Source: Janthinobacterium sp. GW456P (lineage in GTDB: Bacteria > Pseudomonadota > Gammaproteobacteria > Burkholderiales > Burkholderiaceae_D). Taken from it: a stretch of 44,883 nt of DNA. Shown here in pieces: positions 17,114 to 26,030 of this stretch. Where the stretch lies: assembly GCF_002127655.1 (NCBI RefSeq), contig NZ_NEHB01000013.1:89640-134522 (forward strand). The letters are read 5' to 3'. The notes beneath the pieces are model-generated. The model ran no database searches, had not been told where the DNA came from, and worked only from the letters and a program-made list of their open reading frames with translations. Positions within the stretch are counted from its first letter, which is position 1; each line of letters starts with the position of its first letter. Both the position numbers and the translations under genes were made by a program.

Positions 17114-17857
17114 CTACACAGGGGTTTTGAAGATGGGATCGACGATAAACTGCTGCGCCTTGATGCGCAAGGTGCGCTCTTCATCGAGCTCGGCGCGCGT
17201 TTCGCCCAGCTCTTCGCGTTCCGCTTCCAGTTCCAGGCGCGCGGCCGCCAGTTCCGTTTCGACGCGCGTCAGGCTTTCCAGCTTCAGCTGGGCCTGGATC
17301 AGTTCGGCGCGCGCCGCCTCTGCCGCTTCTTCCAGGCGCGGGATGCCTTCGAGCTTGAATTGCGCCTTGGCCAGGTCCATGCGCGCCTGCTCGGCCGCCT
17401 CTTCCAGGCGCGGCAAGCCTTCCAGGCGCAGCTGCGCCTTGGCCAGGTCCGTTCTAGCCTGGTTCGCCACCTGCCGCTCGCGTTCGAGTTCCTCGCGCAA
17501 GGTTTCCAGCTCGCCCGCCTGCAGGTCGAGCAACTCTTGCTGGCGCTCGTTCTCGCTGGCCAGGTCCATCAATTCCTGTTGATTGTCGTTCATCTCGGCT
17601 TCATGCGCGCTGTTGCTGGCGCTTAATTCCTGTCCTACATAATCGAGGATAGCTTGCTGCAGCACGGGCGACAGTTCGGCGGCGGCGGCGATCTGGCGCT
17701 GCGCACCCGCCTTGCGGCGCTGCAAAAGCTTGCTGATGGTGCCCAGGCAGGCGCCGTTGCCCAACCGTTCGCGCAAGGCGCGCACCGTGATGGCCTGGCC
17801 TTCGCCGGCCATCGCTTCCATTGCCGCATTGATCTGTTCCGCGCTTACTTTTGCCAT
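17114..17857 (-). CDS. KfrA-like DNA-binding coiled-coil protein
   Basis: A 247-residue protein with an N-terminal KfrA-type DNA-binding domain (about 1-65, with ITVRALRERLGNGACLGTISKLLQ) followed by a long coiled coil to residue 235. The coiled coil contains three imperfect units of about 22-23 residues: DLAKAQLRLEGLPRLEEAAE, DLAKAQFKLEGIPRLEEAAE and ELIQAQLKLESLTRVETE. KfrA proteins were first described on plasmids; chromosomal relatives are common in beta- and gammaproteobacteria and are poorly characterised. No partition or plasmid genes adjoin it. Confidence 0.85.
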   Translation of the reverse strand: MAKVSAEQINAAMEAMAGEGQAITVRALRERLGNGACLGTISKLLQRRKAGAQRQIAAAAELSPVLQQAILDYVGQELSASNSAHEAEMNDNQQELMDLASENERQQELLDLQAGELETLREELERERQVANQARTDLAKAQLRLEGLPRLEEAAEQARMDLAKAQFKLEGIPRLEEAAEAARAELIQAQLKLESLTRVETELAAARLELEAEREELGETRAELDEERTLRIKAQQFIVDPIFKTPV

Positions 17858-17999
17858 GTCGTCTGCTCTTGAATGTTGCCCAGGGCAATCTTGCCCAGGG
17901 GCATTATCTTATGCCAGCGGCGGCAAAGCGTAAAGTATTTCTCAATAGAAATTGCAATTGCACAACGGAAGCGCGAGAAAACATGCGGGCTGGCGTGTT

Positions 18000-18617
18000 T
18001 TACTCCTCCAGCAAGCCATTCTCCGTCAGCATATCCTGCACCAGTTCCAGGCGCAGCACGGGATTGTCCTGGCTCAGGAGCAATTGCTTTTGCATGGCGC
18101 TCAGGGACAGCAGCTCGCACCAGCGGTTCGCCACCCAGCCGCACTCATCGAGGCGGAAAGGCGGCTGCAAGGGCATCTGCTCGGGCGGAATCTTTTGCTC
18201 CTGCAAGGTGCGGATCAGGGCGCCGAGCGCGTCGGCCACGTTCTGCTGCTCTTGCGGAATGGGAATCGTTTTATCGGGCGGCAAGGTTTCGACCTGCGCC
18301 ATCCACAAGCCGTGCTTCAACTGTTCGCTGGAGACGATGTGAAAGCGCTGCATGCCCATGCATTTGATTTGCAGCAAGCCCGACAAGGGCGCGGCCCAGT
18401 CGACGATGCGCGCCAGGGTGCCCACGGGCGCCAGGGTTTCCTGCTGGCCCGGCTTGCGCACTTCCGCGCCGTCCAGCAGCTGCACCACGCCGAACGGCTG
18501 CTCACCCATGATGCACTGACGTATCATGTCCAGATAGCGTACCTCGAAGATCTGCAGGGGCAGATAGCCATCGGGATACAGCACCGTATTGAGCGGGAAC
18601 AAAGGTATCGAGGTCAT
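18000..18617 (-). CDS. LON substrate-binding domain protein
   Basis: A 205-residue stand-alone LON N-terminal domain protein without the AAA or protease parts of Lon. The fold opens with IPLFPLNTVLYPDGYLPLQIFE, a strong family signature, followed by the RYLDMIRQC helix. The ATG at 18617 begins right at this signature; the frame extends 19 residues upstream without a ribosome site. Bacterial stand-alone versions are widespread and their substrate or partner is not established. Confidence 0.88.
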   Translation of the reverse strand: MTSIPLFPLNTVLYPDGYLPLQIFEVRYLDMIRQCIMGEQPFGVVQLLDGAEVRKPGQQETLAPVGTLARIVDWAAPLSGLLQIKCMGMQRFHIVSSEQLKHGLWMAQVETLPPDKTIPIPQEQQNVADALGALIRTLQEQKIPPEQMPLQPPFRLDECGWVANRWCELLSLSAMQKQLLLSQDNPVLRLELVQDMLTENGLLEE

Positions 18618-18683
18618 GGCGCATGATGGCACGAATGCGATATCCGTGCTGCGCGCCTTGCCCTGCCTGGCCAACTGCGCCGA

Positions 18684-19922
18684 TTATTTGTAGAAGCGCC
18701 TTTTCTTGGCCCGCTCCGCCGCCTTCGGCGCCAGCACTTTCACGATTTTTTTCTGAATCGTGCCGCCGGCGGACGTGCCCGGCACGCGGTGCTCCGCCTC
18801 GTAACCGGGCTCTTCATTGCGTTTGAGGGTTTGCCGCGTCAGCGCTTCCACGGCGGACAGCAATTCGACTTCATCGGCACAGACGAGGGAAATCGCCTCG
18901 CCCGAGGCGCCCGCCCGGCCCGTGCGGCCGATGCGGTGGATATAGTCTTCCGCCACCGTCGGCAAATCGAAATTGACGACGACGGGCAATTGATCGATGT
19001 CCAGGCCACGGGCGGCCACGTCGGTGGCCACCAGCACCTGCACTTCCGCCGACTTGAAACGGGCCAGCGCGCGCAAGCGGTTCGGCTGGGTCTTGTCGCC
19101 GTGGATGGCATCGGCGCGCACGCCCTGCTTCAGCAAGGTGTTCACCAGCAGTTCGACCCCCTTGCGCGTCTTGACGAAGACCAATACCTGGCCCCAGCGC
19201 TTTTTCTTCAACAAGTGCAAGAACAGTTCCGGCTTGCGTTTCTTGTCGCACACGATGACCGACTGTTTCACGGCTTTCACCGTGCTGTTGCGCGCGCTCA
19301 CTTCCACCGAAACCGGGTCTTTCAGCATGGTTTTCGCCATGGCGCGGATGGCGTCCGAGAAGGTGGCCGAGAACAGCAGGGTCTGGCGCTGCTTGGGCAT
19401 GGTCATCAGCAATATATCGAGCTCGCGCTCGAAGCCCAGGTCCAGCATGCGGTCCGCTTCGTCCAGCACCAGCGTCTGTACCTGCTCGAACTTGACGGCG
19501 CCCTGCGTCTGCAAGTCCAGCAAACGGCCCGGCGTGGCCACCAGCACGTCGAGGCCCTTGCGCAGCTTGCTGATCTGCGGCTCGATGGGCACGCCGCCAT
19601 AGGCGACGAAGCTGCGCAGCGGCAAGTTGCCGCCATAGCTGCGGAAGCTCGCATAGACTTGCTCGGCCAGTTCGCGCGTGGGCACCAGCACCAGCACGCG
19701 CACGCACTGGGGCGACACCACACCTTCCAGTGTCAGGCGCTGCAGCAGCGGCACGGCAAAGCCGGCCGTCTTGCCCGTGCCCGTCTGGGCGGCGGCCATC
19801 AGGTCGCGCCCGGCCAGCACGGCGGGAATCGCTTGCGCCTGCACGGGCGTGGGCTTGGCATAGCCGAGCTCGTCAAGTTTGCGGACCAGGGGATCGATCA
19901 GGCCGAGGGAGGAAAACGTCAT
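18684..19922 (-). CDS. rhlE: DEAD-box ATP-dependent RNA helicase, RhlE-like
   Basis: RNA helicase of 412 residues. The Q motif region (GYAKPTPVQAQAIP), Walker A AAQTGTGKT (Lys51), DEAD in LVLDEADRMLD, SAT in LFSATFS, and motif VI HRIGRTGRAG are all intact. The short basic C-terminus (AAERAKKRRFYK) and overall layout fit RhlE, which acts in ribosome assembly and RNA turnover. The start is the ATG at 19922; the 39 residues upstream belong to the leader. A hairpin lies in that leader. Confidence 0.93.
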   Translation of the reverse strand: MTFSSLGLIDPLVRKLDELGYAKPTPVQAQAIPAVLAGRDLMAAAQTGTGKTAGFAVPLLQRLTLEGVVSPQCVRVLVLVPTRELAEQVYASFRSYGGNLPLRSFVAYGGVPIEPQISKLRKGLDVLVATPGRLLDLQTQGAVKFEQVQTLVLDEADRMLDLGFERELDILLMTMPKQRQTLLFSATFSDAIRAMAKTMLKDPVSVEVSARNSTVKAVKQSVIVCDKKRKPELFLHLLKKKRWGQVLVFVKTRKGVELLVNTLLKQGVRADAIHGDKTQPNRLRALARFKSAEVQVLVATDVAARGLDIDQLPVVVNFDLPTVAEDYIHRIGRTGRAGASGEAISLVCADEVELLSAVEALTRQTLKRNEEPGYEAEHRVPGTSAGGTIQKKIVKVLAPKAAERAKKRRFYK

Positions 19923-19953
19923 GGGAAAAGCAATCTTGGCAAAGGAAAAGGCG

Positions 19954-19978
19954 GCGCGCACGGGCTGGCCGTGCGCGC
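19954..19978 (-). terminator. Hairpin between the TonB-receptor gene and rhlE
   Basis: Ten-bp perfect arms (19954-19963, 19969-19978) with a five-base loop. Read on the minus strand it lies 63 bases beyond the TonB-receptor stop and is followed by CTTTTCCTTT. It may terminate that transcript or sit in the rhlE leader 32 bases before its start. Confidence 0.45.
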
Positions 19979-20040
19979 GATTGCCGAGATTATAGGCCAG
20001 CGCGGATGCCGGCCGGGGTTTCACCGTTAAAACAAACACG

Positions 20041-22254
20041 TCAGAACTTCATTTCCAGCGTTGCGCGCGCCTGCGGCGAACTCGGTGAAATGCTGTTGCG
20101 CACGATGGTGCCGCTGGCGTCCGTATATGTGGTGTCGCTTTCGAAGTCCTGCGCCAGCAGGTTCGACACGGCCAGGCGCAGCTGGTTCTTCGCATCGAAT
20201 TTCCACAGGGCATAAATGTCGAGGTCGCGCCGCGGCGACGTGTAGGCGCTCTGGCGCTCGGTGATGCGCACGGGGCCGCCATTGCGGAAGTTAAAACTGC
20301 CGCCCGTGGTCAGCACGCCGTCCGGCGTCTTGTAGTCGAGGCCGAAATTGCCGCTGACGGGGGTTTGCTGGTCGAGCCGGTTGTTCGGCCCCGGCACCTG
20401 CTCCACTTGCGACCAGTTGCGGCTGACGCTGGCGCGCAGGTCGATGGCCGGTACGGGCGCGGCCAGCACGGCGCGCAGCGGGAACTTCGCTTCCAGTTCC
20501 AGTGTCTGCGTATTCGCGCGGCCGTCGTTGACGGGCGTGGAGACCCAACGGTCATCGAGGAACAGCAAACCCTGGCGCGTATAGCCGTCGATACGGCGGG
20601 CCGAGGCGCGCGCGCTGAGCAAGGCGCCTTCGGCCCAGTAGTGCTCGTACGAAGCGTCGATACCCAGCGCCAGCTCCGGTTTCAGATACGGATTGCCTTC
20701 GCGGTCGGGGTCGGTCTGGCTGTTATTCGTCGAGGTATTGCGGCGCGGAATCAGGCTCGCCGTGGGCTGCGCCTTGTAGGTGCGCGTCAGGGCCAGGCGC
20801 ACCTGGTCACCCTTGGTATCGGGCAACTTCCACAGGGTTTGCAGCAGCGGGCTCCACACGCTGGTGCGCTGGTTCACTTCGTCGTAGGTGTCGCCCGCGC
20901 TGCGCGTATCGATGCCTTCCCAGCGCACGCCCGCATACATGGACCAGCGCGGCGTGATTTCCCATTCATCCTGCACATACAGGGCCAGGCGCTTGATGGT
21001 GGCGTCGAAACCCTCGTCGCTGTTGACGGGCGGACGCACGCCCAGCGCCGCTTCGCGCTGCCGGCGCGTTTCCTCGCGCTCGGTATACGCGCCGTCCCAG
21101 CCCATCGAGAGGGCATGGCCGGGCAGCAGGGGCGAGGAATACTTGCCGGTGGAACTGACGCCGTTTTCCGTCGCCTTCACGCCCACCTTGCGTTCGAGCG
21201 CCAGGCCGCCGCCGTCGATAAAGCCTTGCTGCAGGCTGTCGGACGTGTTGCGGGCGGCCGAGGCGCCGATCTTCAGTTCCAGTTTGGCGCCGCCGGCCAG
21301 CTTGTGCATCCACGTCAGGTCGCTGCGGCCGAAGGCATTGTGGTTGCTGGAGCTGCCCGTGTTCGTGTCGTAGTCGGGGCGCACGCCCTGCTCCGTTTCC
21401 GCGCGGCTGAAATTGCGGTGATTCGAGCGCCCACCGTTGAAGAACAATTGCGCCGTCACGTTGTCGCCGTTGGCCAGCACCCAGTTCAGGCGCGGCGACA
21501 GATTGATGCCTTCCGGGCGGCCATCGCCCGTGCCGTTCGTGCGGCGCAGCAGGTTTTGCCGGCCGTCGGGCGCGTAGCCCAGTTCCAGGCCTGGATTGTC
21601 GTAATGGTAGTCGTAGCGGTACAGCGAAGCGGCCAGCGAGTATGAAAAATTGCCATCGCGGTCGGACAGTTGCAGATTCACGCTGGGCGAAAAGCTCACG
21701 TCGCTGCCCTGCACGCCCAGCTTGAGTTCGCGCTGCGCCGTCTTCACAGCTTTCTTGAGAACCACATTGATGGTGCCGGCGATCGATTGCGTGCTGTACT
21801 CGGCGCTGGCCGCGTGCAGGATCTCGATGCGCTCGATCACGTCCGGCGACAGGGTGTCGAGTGAAAAACCGGCCGGCGCCCGTTCGCCGTTGAGCAGGAT
21901 CTGCGTGTAGCCGCTGCCCAGCCCGCGCATGCGGATTTCGCCGCCCGAGCGCCCGGCCGCGCCGGACACGGTAATGCCGGGCAAGCGCTTGAGCACGTCG
22001 GTGACGTTCGTGTCGCCATACTTGAGGATTTCCTCGCTGCCCACGATCATCTTGCTGGCCGTATCGTCGCGGCGCGGATCATAGCCGCTGCCCTTGACTT
22101 CCACGGTTTGCATGGGATTTTCAGCCTTTTCGGCCTTCAACGGCACGGCGGCGGTATCAACGGCCGGCGTTTCGGATTGCTGGGCATGGGTATTCCATGC
22201 AAGTAAAACGGCGGAACAAAGGACGGTGAGGCGGAGGCAACGGCGTGGCATCAT
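20041..22254 (-). CDS. TonB-dependent outer-membrane receptor
   Basis: Ligand-gated outer-membrane channel powered by TonB; 737 residues. It has a signal peptide to about residue 24, and a candidate TonB box QTVEV near residue 50. The plug domain (about 60-165) contains DVLKRLPGITVSG and IRMRGLGSGYTQILLNGERAP, then a 22-strand barrel ending in the outer-membrane signature LEMKF. The two adjacent ATGs (22254, 22251) give equivalent starts. No Fur-box-like sequence was seen upstream. No siderophore or vitamin genes adjoin, so the ligand is unknown. Confidence 0.9.
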   Translation of the reverse strand: MMPRRCLRLTVLCSAVLLAWNTHAQQSETPAVDTAAVPLKAEKAENPMQTVEVKGSGYDPRRDDTASKMIVGSEEILKYGDTNVTDVLKRLPGITVSGAAGRSGGEIRMRGLGSGYTQILLNGERAPAGFSLDTLSPDVIERIEILHAASAEYSTQSIAGTINVVLKKAVKTAQRELKLGVQGSDVSFSPSVNLQLSDRDGNFSYSLAASLYRYDYHYDNPGLELGYAPDGRQNLLRRTNGTGDGRPEGINLSPRLNWVLANGDNVTAQLFFNGGRSNHRNFSRAETEQGVRPDYDTNTGSSSNHNAFGRSDLTWMHKLAGGAKLELKIGASAARNTSDSLQQGFIDGGGLALERKVGVKATENGVSSTGKYSSPLLPGHALSMGWDGAYTEREETRRQREAALGVRPPVNSDEGFDATIKRLALYVQDEWEITPRWSMYAGVRWEGIDTRSAGDTYDEVNQRTSVWSPLLQTLWKLPDTKGDQVRLALTRTYKAQPTASLIPRRNTSTNNSQTDPDREGNPYLKPELALGIDASYEHYWAEGALLSARASARRIDGYTRQGLLFLDDRWVSTPVNDGRANTQTLELEAKFPLRAVLAAPVPAIDLRASVSRNWSQVEQVPGPNNRLDQQTPVSGNFGLDYKTPDGVLTTGGSFNFRNGGPVRITERQSAYTSPRRDLDIYALWKFDAKNQLRLAVSNLLAQDFESDTTYTDASGTIVRNSISPSSPQARATLEMKF

Positions 22255-22443
22255 GACCTGACTGAAAAAAGTTGGCTGAATAAAAATGGCTGAAAGCTAA
22301 AAAACAGGCCGCCGTATTGTGCTGTAATTTTTTCTGACTGACACAGTTTCCTGAAAATACTTCCTATAGCGAATTAAATTCGGCGGCAGGCGGCGATACG
22401 CCCCCTTGCATACGGCGCATATCATTGCGCGCCACATCGCCGC

Positions 22444-22449
22444 TATAAT
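22444..22449 (+). promoter_or_regulatory. Candidate -10 element upstream of psd
   Basis: A perfect TATAAT lies 45 bases before the psd start codon. The expected -35 (22421-22426, atcatt) is weak. The 240-base gap to the divergent TonB-receptor gene has a short AT-rich stretch (22320-22380) that may hold the opposite promoter. Confidence 0.45.
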
Positions 22450-22494
22450 GCGTTTTCACCATTGCTCCCATCACCCCGTCAAAGGCTTCCCATC

Positions 22495-23343
22495 GTGTCT
22501 GACCGTCTTGCCGTCCTGCCTCAATATCTGCTTCCAAAAGGAGCGTTGACCAACTTTGCCGGCCGGGTCGCCGGCGCCAAGGGCGGCGCCATGACGACGC
22601 GGTTGATCCGCTGGTTCGTCGGCCGTTACAACGTCAACATGGATGAGGCGCTGGACCCGGACATCACGCATTACACGAGCTTCAACGACTTTTTCACGCG
22701 CGCGCTGCGCCCCGATGCCCGTCCGCTGGCCAAGGCCGACTACATCTGTCCCGTCGATGGCCGCATCAGCCAGTTCGGCACGATCGACAAGGATCAGATC
22801 TTCCAGGCCAAGGGCCACAACTTCAGCACCACGGCCCTGGTGGGCGGCGACGCGGCCCTGGCGGCGCAGTTCGAACATGGCAGCTTCGCCAATCTGTACC
22901 TGAGCCCGCGCGACTACCACCGCATCCACATGCCCTGCGACGGCCGTTTGACGCGCATGATTTATGTACCCGGCGAACTGTTTTCCGTCAACCCGACGAC
23001 GGCGCGCGGCATTCCCGGCCTGTTCGCCCGCAACGAGCGCGTCGTCTGCGTGTTCGACACGGCCAACGGCCCCTTCGTCATGACCCTGGTCGGCGCGACC
23101 ATCGTCGGCAGCATGGCCACCGTCTGGCACGGCGTCGTCAACCCGCCCCGCACGGGTGAGATCCGCGACTGGAGCTATGCCAACGACAATGTGGTGCTGA
23201 AACAGGGCGAAGAGCTGGGCCGCTTCCTGCTGGGTTCGACCGTCGTGATGCTGTTCCCGAAAGACACCGTGCAATTCAATGCCAACTGGCAACCGGCCGG
23301 CCCCGTGCAGCTGGGCGAAGTCATGGGCAACTTGCCCAGGTAA
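22495..23343 (+). CDS. psd: Phosphatidylserine decarboxylase proenzyme
   Basis: Inner-membrane enzyme that converts phosphatidylserine to phosphatidylethanolamine. The protein is 282 residues. The self-cleavage site LGST is at 246-249, so Ser248 becomes the pyruvoyl group of the small alpha chain. YHRIHMP and the HGSF-type motif (EHGSFANLYLS) support the assignment. The start is GTG at 22495, after AAAGG; the open frame extends back to a TTG at 22462 without a ribosome site. Shorter than the E. coli enzyme by about 40 residues at the N-terminus. Confidence 0.95.
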   Translation: MSDRLAVLPQYLLPKGALTNFAGRVAGAKGGAMTTRLIRWFVGRYNVNMDEALDPDITHYTSFNDFFTRALRPDARPLAKADYICPVDGRISQFGTIDKDQIFQAKGHNFSTTALVGGDAALAAQFEHGSFANLYLSPRDYHRIHMPCDGRLTRMIYVPGELFSVNPTTARGIPGLFARNERVVCVFDTANGPFVMTLVGATIVGSMATVWHGVVNPPRTGEIRDWSYANDNVVLKQGEELGRFLLGSTVVMLFPKDTVQFNANWQPAGPVQLGEVMGNLPR

Positions 23344-23350
23344 GCCAACA

Positions 23351-23376
23351 GGATGCGCGCCTACACGGGCGCATCC
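23351..23376. terminator. Possible shared terminator between psd and the LysR gene
   Basis: GGATGCGC (23351-23358) pairs with GCGCATCC (23369-23376) across a ten-base loop, in the 17-base gap of two convergent genes and overlapping the LysR stop. There is no T run, so only a weak case. Confidence 0.3.
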
Positions 23377-24266
23377 GTGCGATACATCTCCTCCATCAAA
23401 TCCAGAAATGCGCGCGTCTTGGCCGGCATCAAACGCCGGCCGGGAAACACGGCCCAGCCCGTGACCAGCGGGAAACTCCACTCCGGCAGCACGCGCACCA
23501 GTTCCCCCGTTGCCACATAGGCCTTGGCAAAGCGGTCCGTGCTGGCCGCGATGCCCACGCCCGTGCAGGCCATGCGCACCAGCAATTCCGGCGAGTTCGC
23601 CAGCAGGCGCACGGGCAAGTCGCGCTCCCACGTCGTCTTGCCGCGTATCAAAGTCCAATGCACGAGGCCGTGTACGGCGCGGGGCAAGCTGAGCAGATCA
23701 TGGCCATATAAATCGTCGGGATGCTCGGGCAAGCCGTGCACGCTCGTGTATTGCGGCGAAGCATACAAGGCCAGGGTGCTGAAGGCCACGCGGCGCGCGG
23801 ACAGGCTGGCATCGTCGGGCAGGTTGCCCATGCGGATGGCCAGGTCGAAGTTCTCTTCCAGCAAATCCACGCGGCGCGCCGATAAATCCAGTTCCAGCGA
23901 AATGGCCGGGTAGCGGCGCACGAACTCGGCCAATACCTGGCGCATCAGCGCGTCGCCAAAGTCGGCCGGCATGGAAATGCGCAGCAAGCCGCTGGGGCCG
24001 GCTTGCCGGTGCTGCGCCAGCGCGCCGGCCGCCTCCGTTTCCTCCACCACCTTGCGCGCATGTTCGAGCAGGCTGGCACCAAACTCCGTCAGCGCCAGCT
24101 TGCGCGTGGTGCGCAACAACAGCCGTTCGCCCAACTTCGCTTCCAGCAGCGAGATGCGGCGCGACAGGGTCGACTTGGGCAAGTCCACGCGCACGGCGGC
24201 GCGCGAGAAACTGCCGCATTCGACGACGCGGGCGAACAGCAGCAAATCTCCGGGATCGATATCCAT
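23361..24266 (-). CDS. LysR-family transcriptional regulator
   Basis: A 301-residue regulator. The N-terminal winged helix (FARVVECGSFSRAAVRVDLPKSTLSRRISLLEAKLG, about residues 10-45, quoted in part) is followed by a periplasmic-binding-like effector domain (about 88-290). The start ATG at 24266 has GAGGT four bases ahead; twenty extra upstream residues were rejected. It is divergent from azoR and pirin. Related LysR proteins (AaeR/DsdC-like CrgA group) often control the adjacent azoreductase or quinone-stress genes. Confidence 0.92.
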   Translation of the reverse strand: MDIDPGDLLLFARVVECGSFSRAAVRVDLPKSTLSRRISLLEAKLGERLLLRTTRKLALTEFGASLLEHARKVVEETEAAGALAQHRQAGPSGLLRISMPADFGDALMRQVLAEFVRRYPAISLELDLSARRVDLLEENFDLAIRMGNLPDDASLSARRVAFSTLALYASPQYTSVHGLPEHPDDLYGHDLLSLPRAVHGLVHWTLIRGKTTWERDLPVRLLANSPELLVRMACTGVGIAASTDRFAKAYVATGELVRVLPEWSFPLVTGWAVFPGRRLMPAKTRAFLDLMEEMYRTDAPV

Positions 24267-24280
24267 ACAGACCTCATTGT

Positions 24281-24344
24281 TCCATTGGTGGATTAATGTT
24301 ATCCATTTTAACGGCTTCCGGATCATTTTTGGAATTGCTATAGT
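24281..24344 (+). promoter_or_regulatory. LysR/azoR divergent control region
   Basis: The 116-base gap contains the interrupted palindrome TCCA-ttgg-TGGA (24281-24292) and several further tccat elements (about 24302 and 24347). A plausible azoR -10 (tatagt, 24339-24344) lies 39 bases before its start. These fit a LysR-type binding region, by position and symmetry only. Confidence 0.4.
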
Positions 24345-24382
24345 TCATCCATCGCAAGACACCTCACCACGGAGAAAACAAG

Positions 24383-24982
24383 ATGAACATCCTGCAAATC
24401 AATTCCAGCGCCCGCAGCACCGGTTCCGCCTCGACCCGCCTGGCTGACGCCATCGTTGCCCGCGTGCAAGCCGCCAATCCTGGCGCCACCCTGGCGCGCC
24501 GCGACCTGGCCGCTCAACCGCATCCCGTGCTCGACGAGCCGACCCTGCAAGCGCTGTTCACGCCAGCCGACAAGCGCACGCCGGAGCAAGCGGCCCGCAT
24601 CGCCCTCGATGACGCGCTGATTGCGCAAGTGCAAGCGGCCGACGTCATCGTCATCGGCGCGCCGATGTACAACTTCGGCATCACCGTGCAACTGAAAAGC
24701 TGGTTCGACGCGATTGCCCGCGCCAACGTCACCTTCAAGTACACGGAAAACGGTCCCGTGGGCCTGTTGAGCGGCAAGAAAGTCTACGTGGGCCTGTCCC
24801 GCGGCGGCTTGCACCGCGACAGCGCCAACGATAGCCAGGTGCCGTACCTGAACACCATGTTCGGCTTCCTGGGCATGACCGACGTGCAATATGTGTATTC
24901 GGAAGGCATGGGCATGGGCCCGGAAGCCGTGGCCAAGGCGCAAGCCCAGGCGGACGCCGAGATCAACGCGATCCTGGTGTAA
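24383..24982 (+). CDS. azoR: FMN-dependent NADH-azoreductase / quinone reductase
   Basis: Flavodoxin-fold two-electron reductase of 199 residues that reduces quinones and azo dyes with NADH using FMN. Family landmarks: [17 protein letters not shown] phosphate loop, [20 protein letters not shown], and [12 protein letters not shown]. The ATG has GGAGA nine bases ahead. Pirin follows 57 bases downstream on the same strand, and a LysR regulator is divergent; this trio recurs in Burkholderiales. Confidence 0.95.
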   Translation: MNILQINSSARSTGSASTRLADAIVARVQAANPGATLARRDLAAQPHPVLDEPTLQALFTPADKRTPEQAARIALDDALIAQVQAADVIVIGAPMYNFGITVQLKSWFDAIARANVTFKYTENGPVGLLSGKKVYVGLSRGGLHRDSANDSQVPYLNTMFGFLGMTDVQYVYSEGMGMGPEAVAKAQAQADAEINAILV

Positions 24983-25039
24983 TCCCCAGCAGTGAATGGG
25001 GCGGCGCACTGGCGCCGTCCCGGCCTAGAGGAGAAAGCA

Positions 25040-25915
25040 ATGAGCGACATCACCACCGTCACGAACCCGCGCGCCGTCGAGCGCGTGATCGCCGGCCAGG
25101 CCGTCATGGATGGCGCCGGCGTGAAGATCAACCGCGTACTGACGCAGCAGCTGCAGCGCCGTCTCGACCCGTTTTTGATGCTCGACAACTTTGCCAGCGA
25201 CCAGCCGAACGACTATATCGCCGGCTTCCCCGAGCATCCGCACCGGGGTTTCGAGACGGTGTCGTACATGATCACGGGGCGCATGCGCCACAAGGACAGC
25301 GCGGGCCACGAAGGCTTGCTGACCTCGGGCGGCGTGCAATGGATGACGGCCGGCAGCGGCGTGATCCACTCGGAAATGCCGGAACAGGAAGAAGGCGTGA
25401 TGGAAGGTTTTCAGCTGTGGCTGAACCTGCCAGCGCGCGACAAGATGCGCACGCCGTGGTACCGCGATTTCACGAGCAGCGAAATCCCCCGCTACACGAC
25501 GGATGCGGGAGTGGCGGTGCAGGTGATCGCCGGCGAGAGCCATGGCGTGACGGGCGCCGTGCAACGCGAGCTGACGGAACCGCTTTACCTCGACATCGAC
25601 TTGCCGGCCGGCGCCAGCTTCGAGCAGCCCTTGCCACCAGGCCATAACGCCTTCCTGTACACGTTCCGTGGCGAAGTGCGGGTCGATGGCAAGGCCGTTC
25701 CCGCCCTGCGCATGGCGATCTTCGCCAATACGCCCGGCAGCGACGGCGTGCGCATCGAAGCGCCCGCAGGCGGCCGTGTGATCCTCGTCGCCGGCCAGCC
25801 CTTGAACGAACCCATCGCGCAGTACGGTCCGTTTGTCATGAATACCCAGGCGGAAGTATTCCAGGCCGTACAGGATTTCCGTGAAGGCAAGTTTGGCGAG
25901 ACGGCGGCACAGTAA
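25040..25915 (+). CDS. Pirin family protein
   Basis: Bicupin of 291 residues. The metal ligands of the N-terminal cupin are His66, His68 (PEHPHRGFETVSY), His110 and Glu112 (GVIHSEMP), matching pirin/quercetinase-type sites. Some bacterial pirins act as quercetin 2,3-dioxygenases, others bind regulatory partners. The ATG at 25040 has GAGGAGA ahead. It probably shares a transcript with azoR and ends at a strong terminator. Confidence 0.93.
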   Translation: MSDITTVTNPRAVERVIAGQAVMDGAGVKINRVLTQQLQRRLDPFLMLDNFASDQPNDYIAGFPEHPHRGFETVSYMITGRMRHKDSAGHEGLLTSGGVQWMTAGSGVIHSEMPEQEEGVMEGFQLWLNLPARDKMRTPWYRDFTSSEIPRYTTDAGVAVQVIAGESHGVTGAVQRELTEPLYLDIDLPAGASFEQPLPPGHNAFLYTFRGEVRVDGKAVPALRMAIFANTPGSDGVRIEAPAGGRVILVAGQPLNEPIAQYGPFVMNTQAEVFQAVQDFREGKFGETAAQ

Positions 25916-25932
25916 CATTGCTTGATCCAGAT

Positions 25933-25968
25933 AAAACCTGCAGCGCCTCCGGGCCTGCAGGTTTTTTT
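25933..25968 (+). terminator. Rho-independent terminator after pirin
   Basis: AAAACCTGCAG (25933-25943) pairs with CTGCAGGTTTT (25955-25965), followed by a run of seven T. It ends the azoR-pirin unit. Confidence 0.9.
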
Positions 25969-26030
25969 GCGCCGACTATTTTGTTGCTTTTCAATTACAC
26001 TGACGGCAACCTCATTCAACAAAGCATTCC

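Noticed and set aside
17114..17857. Plasmid or integrative-element origin suggested by the KfrA-like gene
   Set aside because: No replication, partition, mobilisation or integrase genes nearby; neighbours are ordinary chromosomal genes.
20365..21645. A 426-codon plus-strand frame opposite the TonB receptor
   Set aside because: Shadow frame: repetitive Ala/Val/Gln/Arg composition, no motif, no ribosome site.
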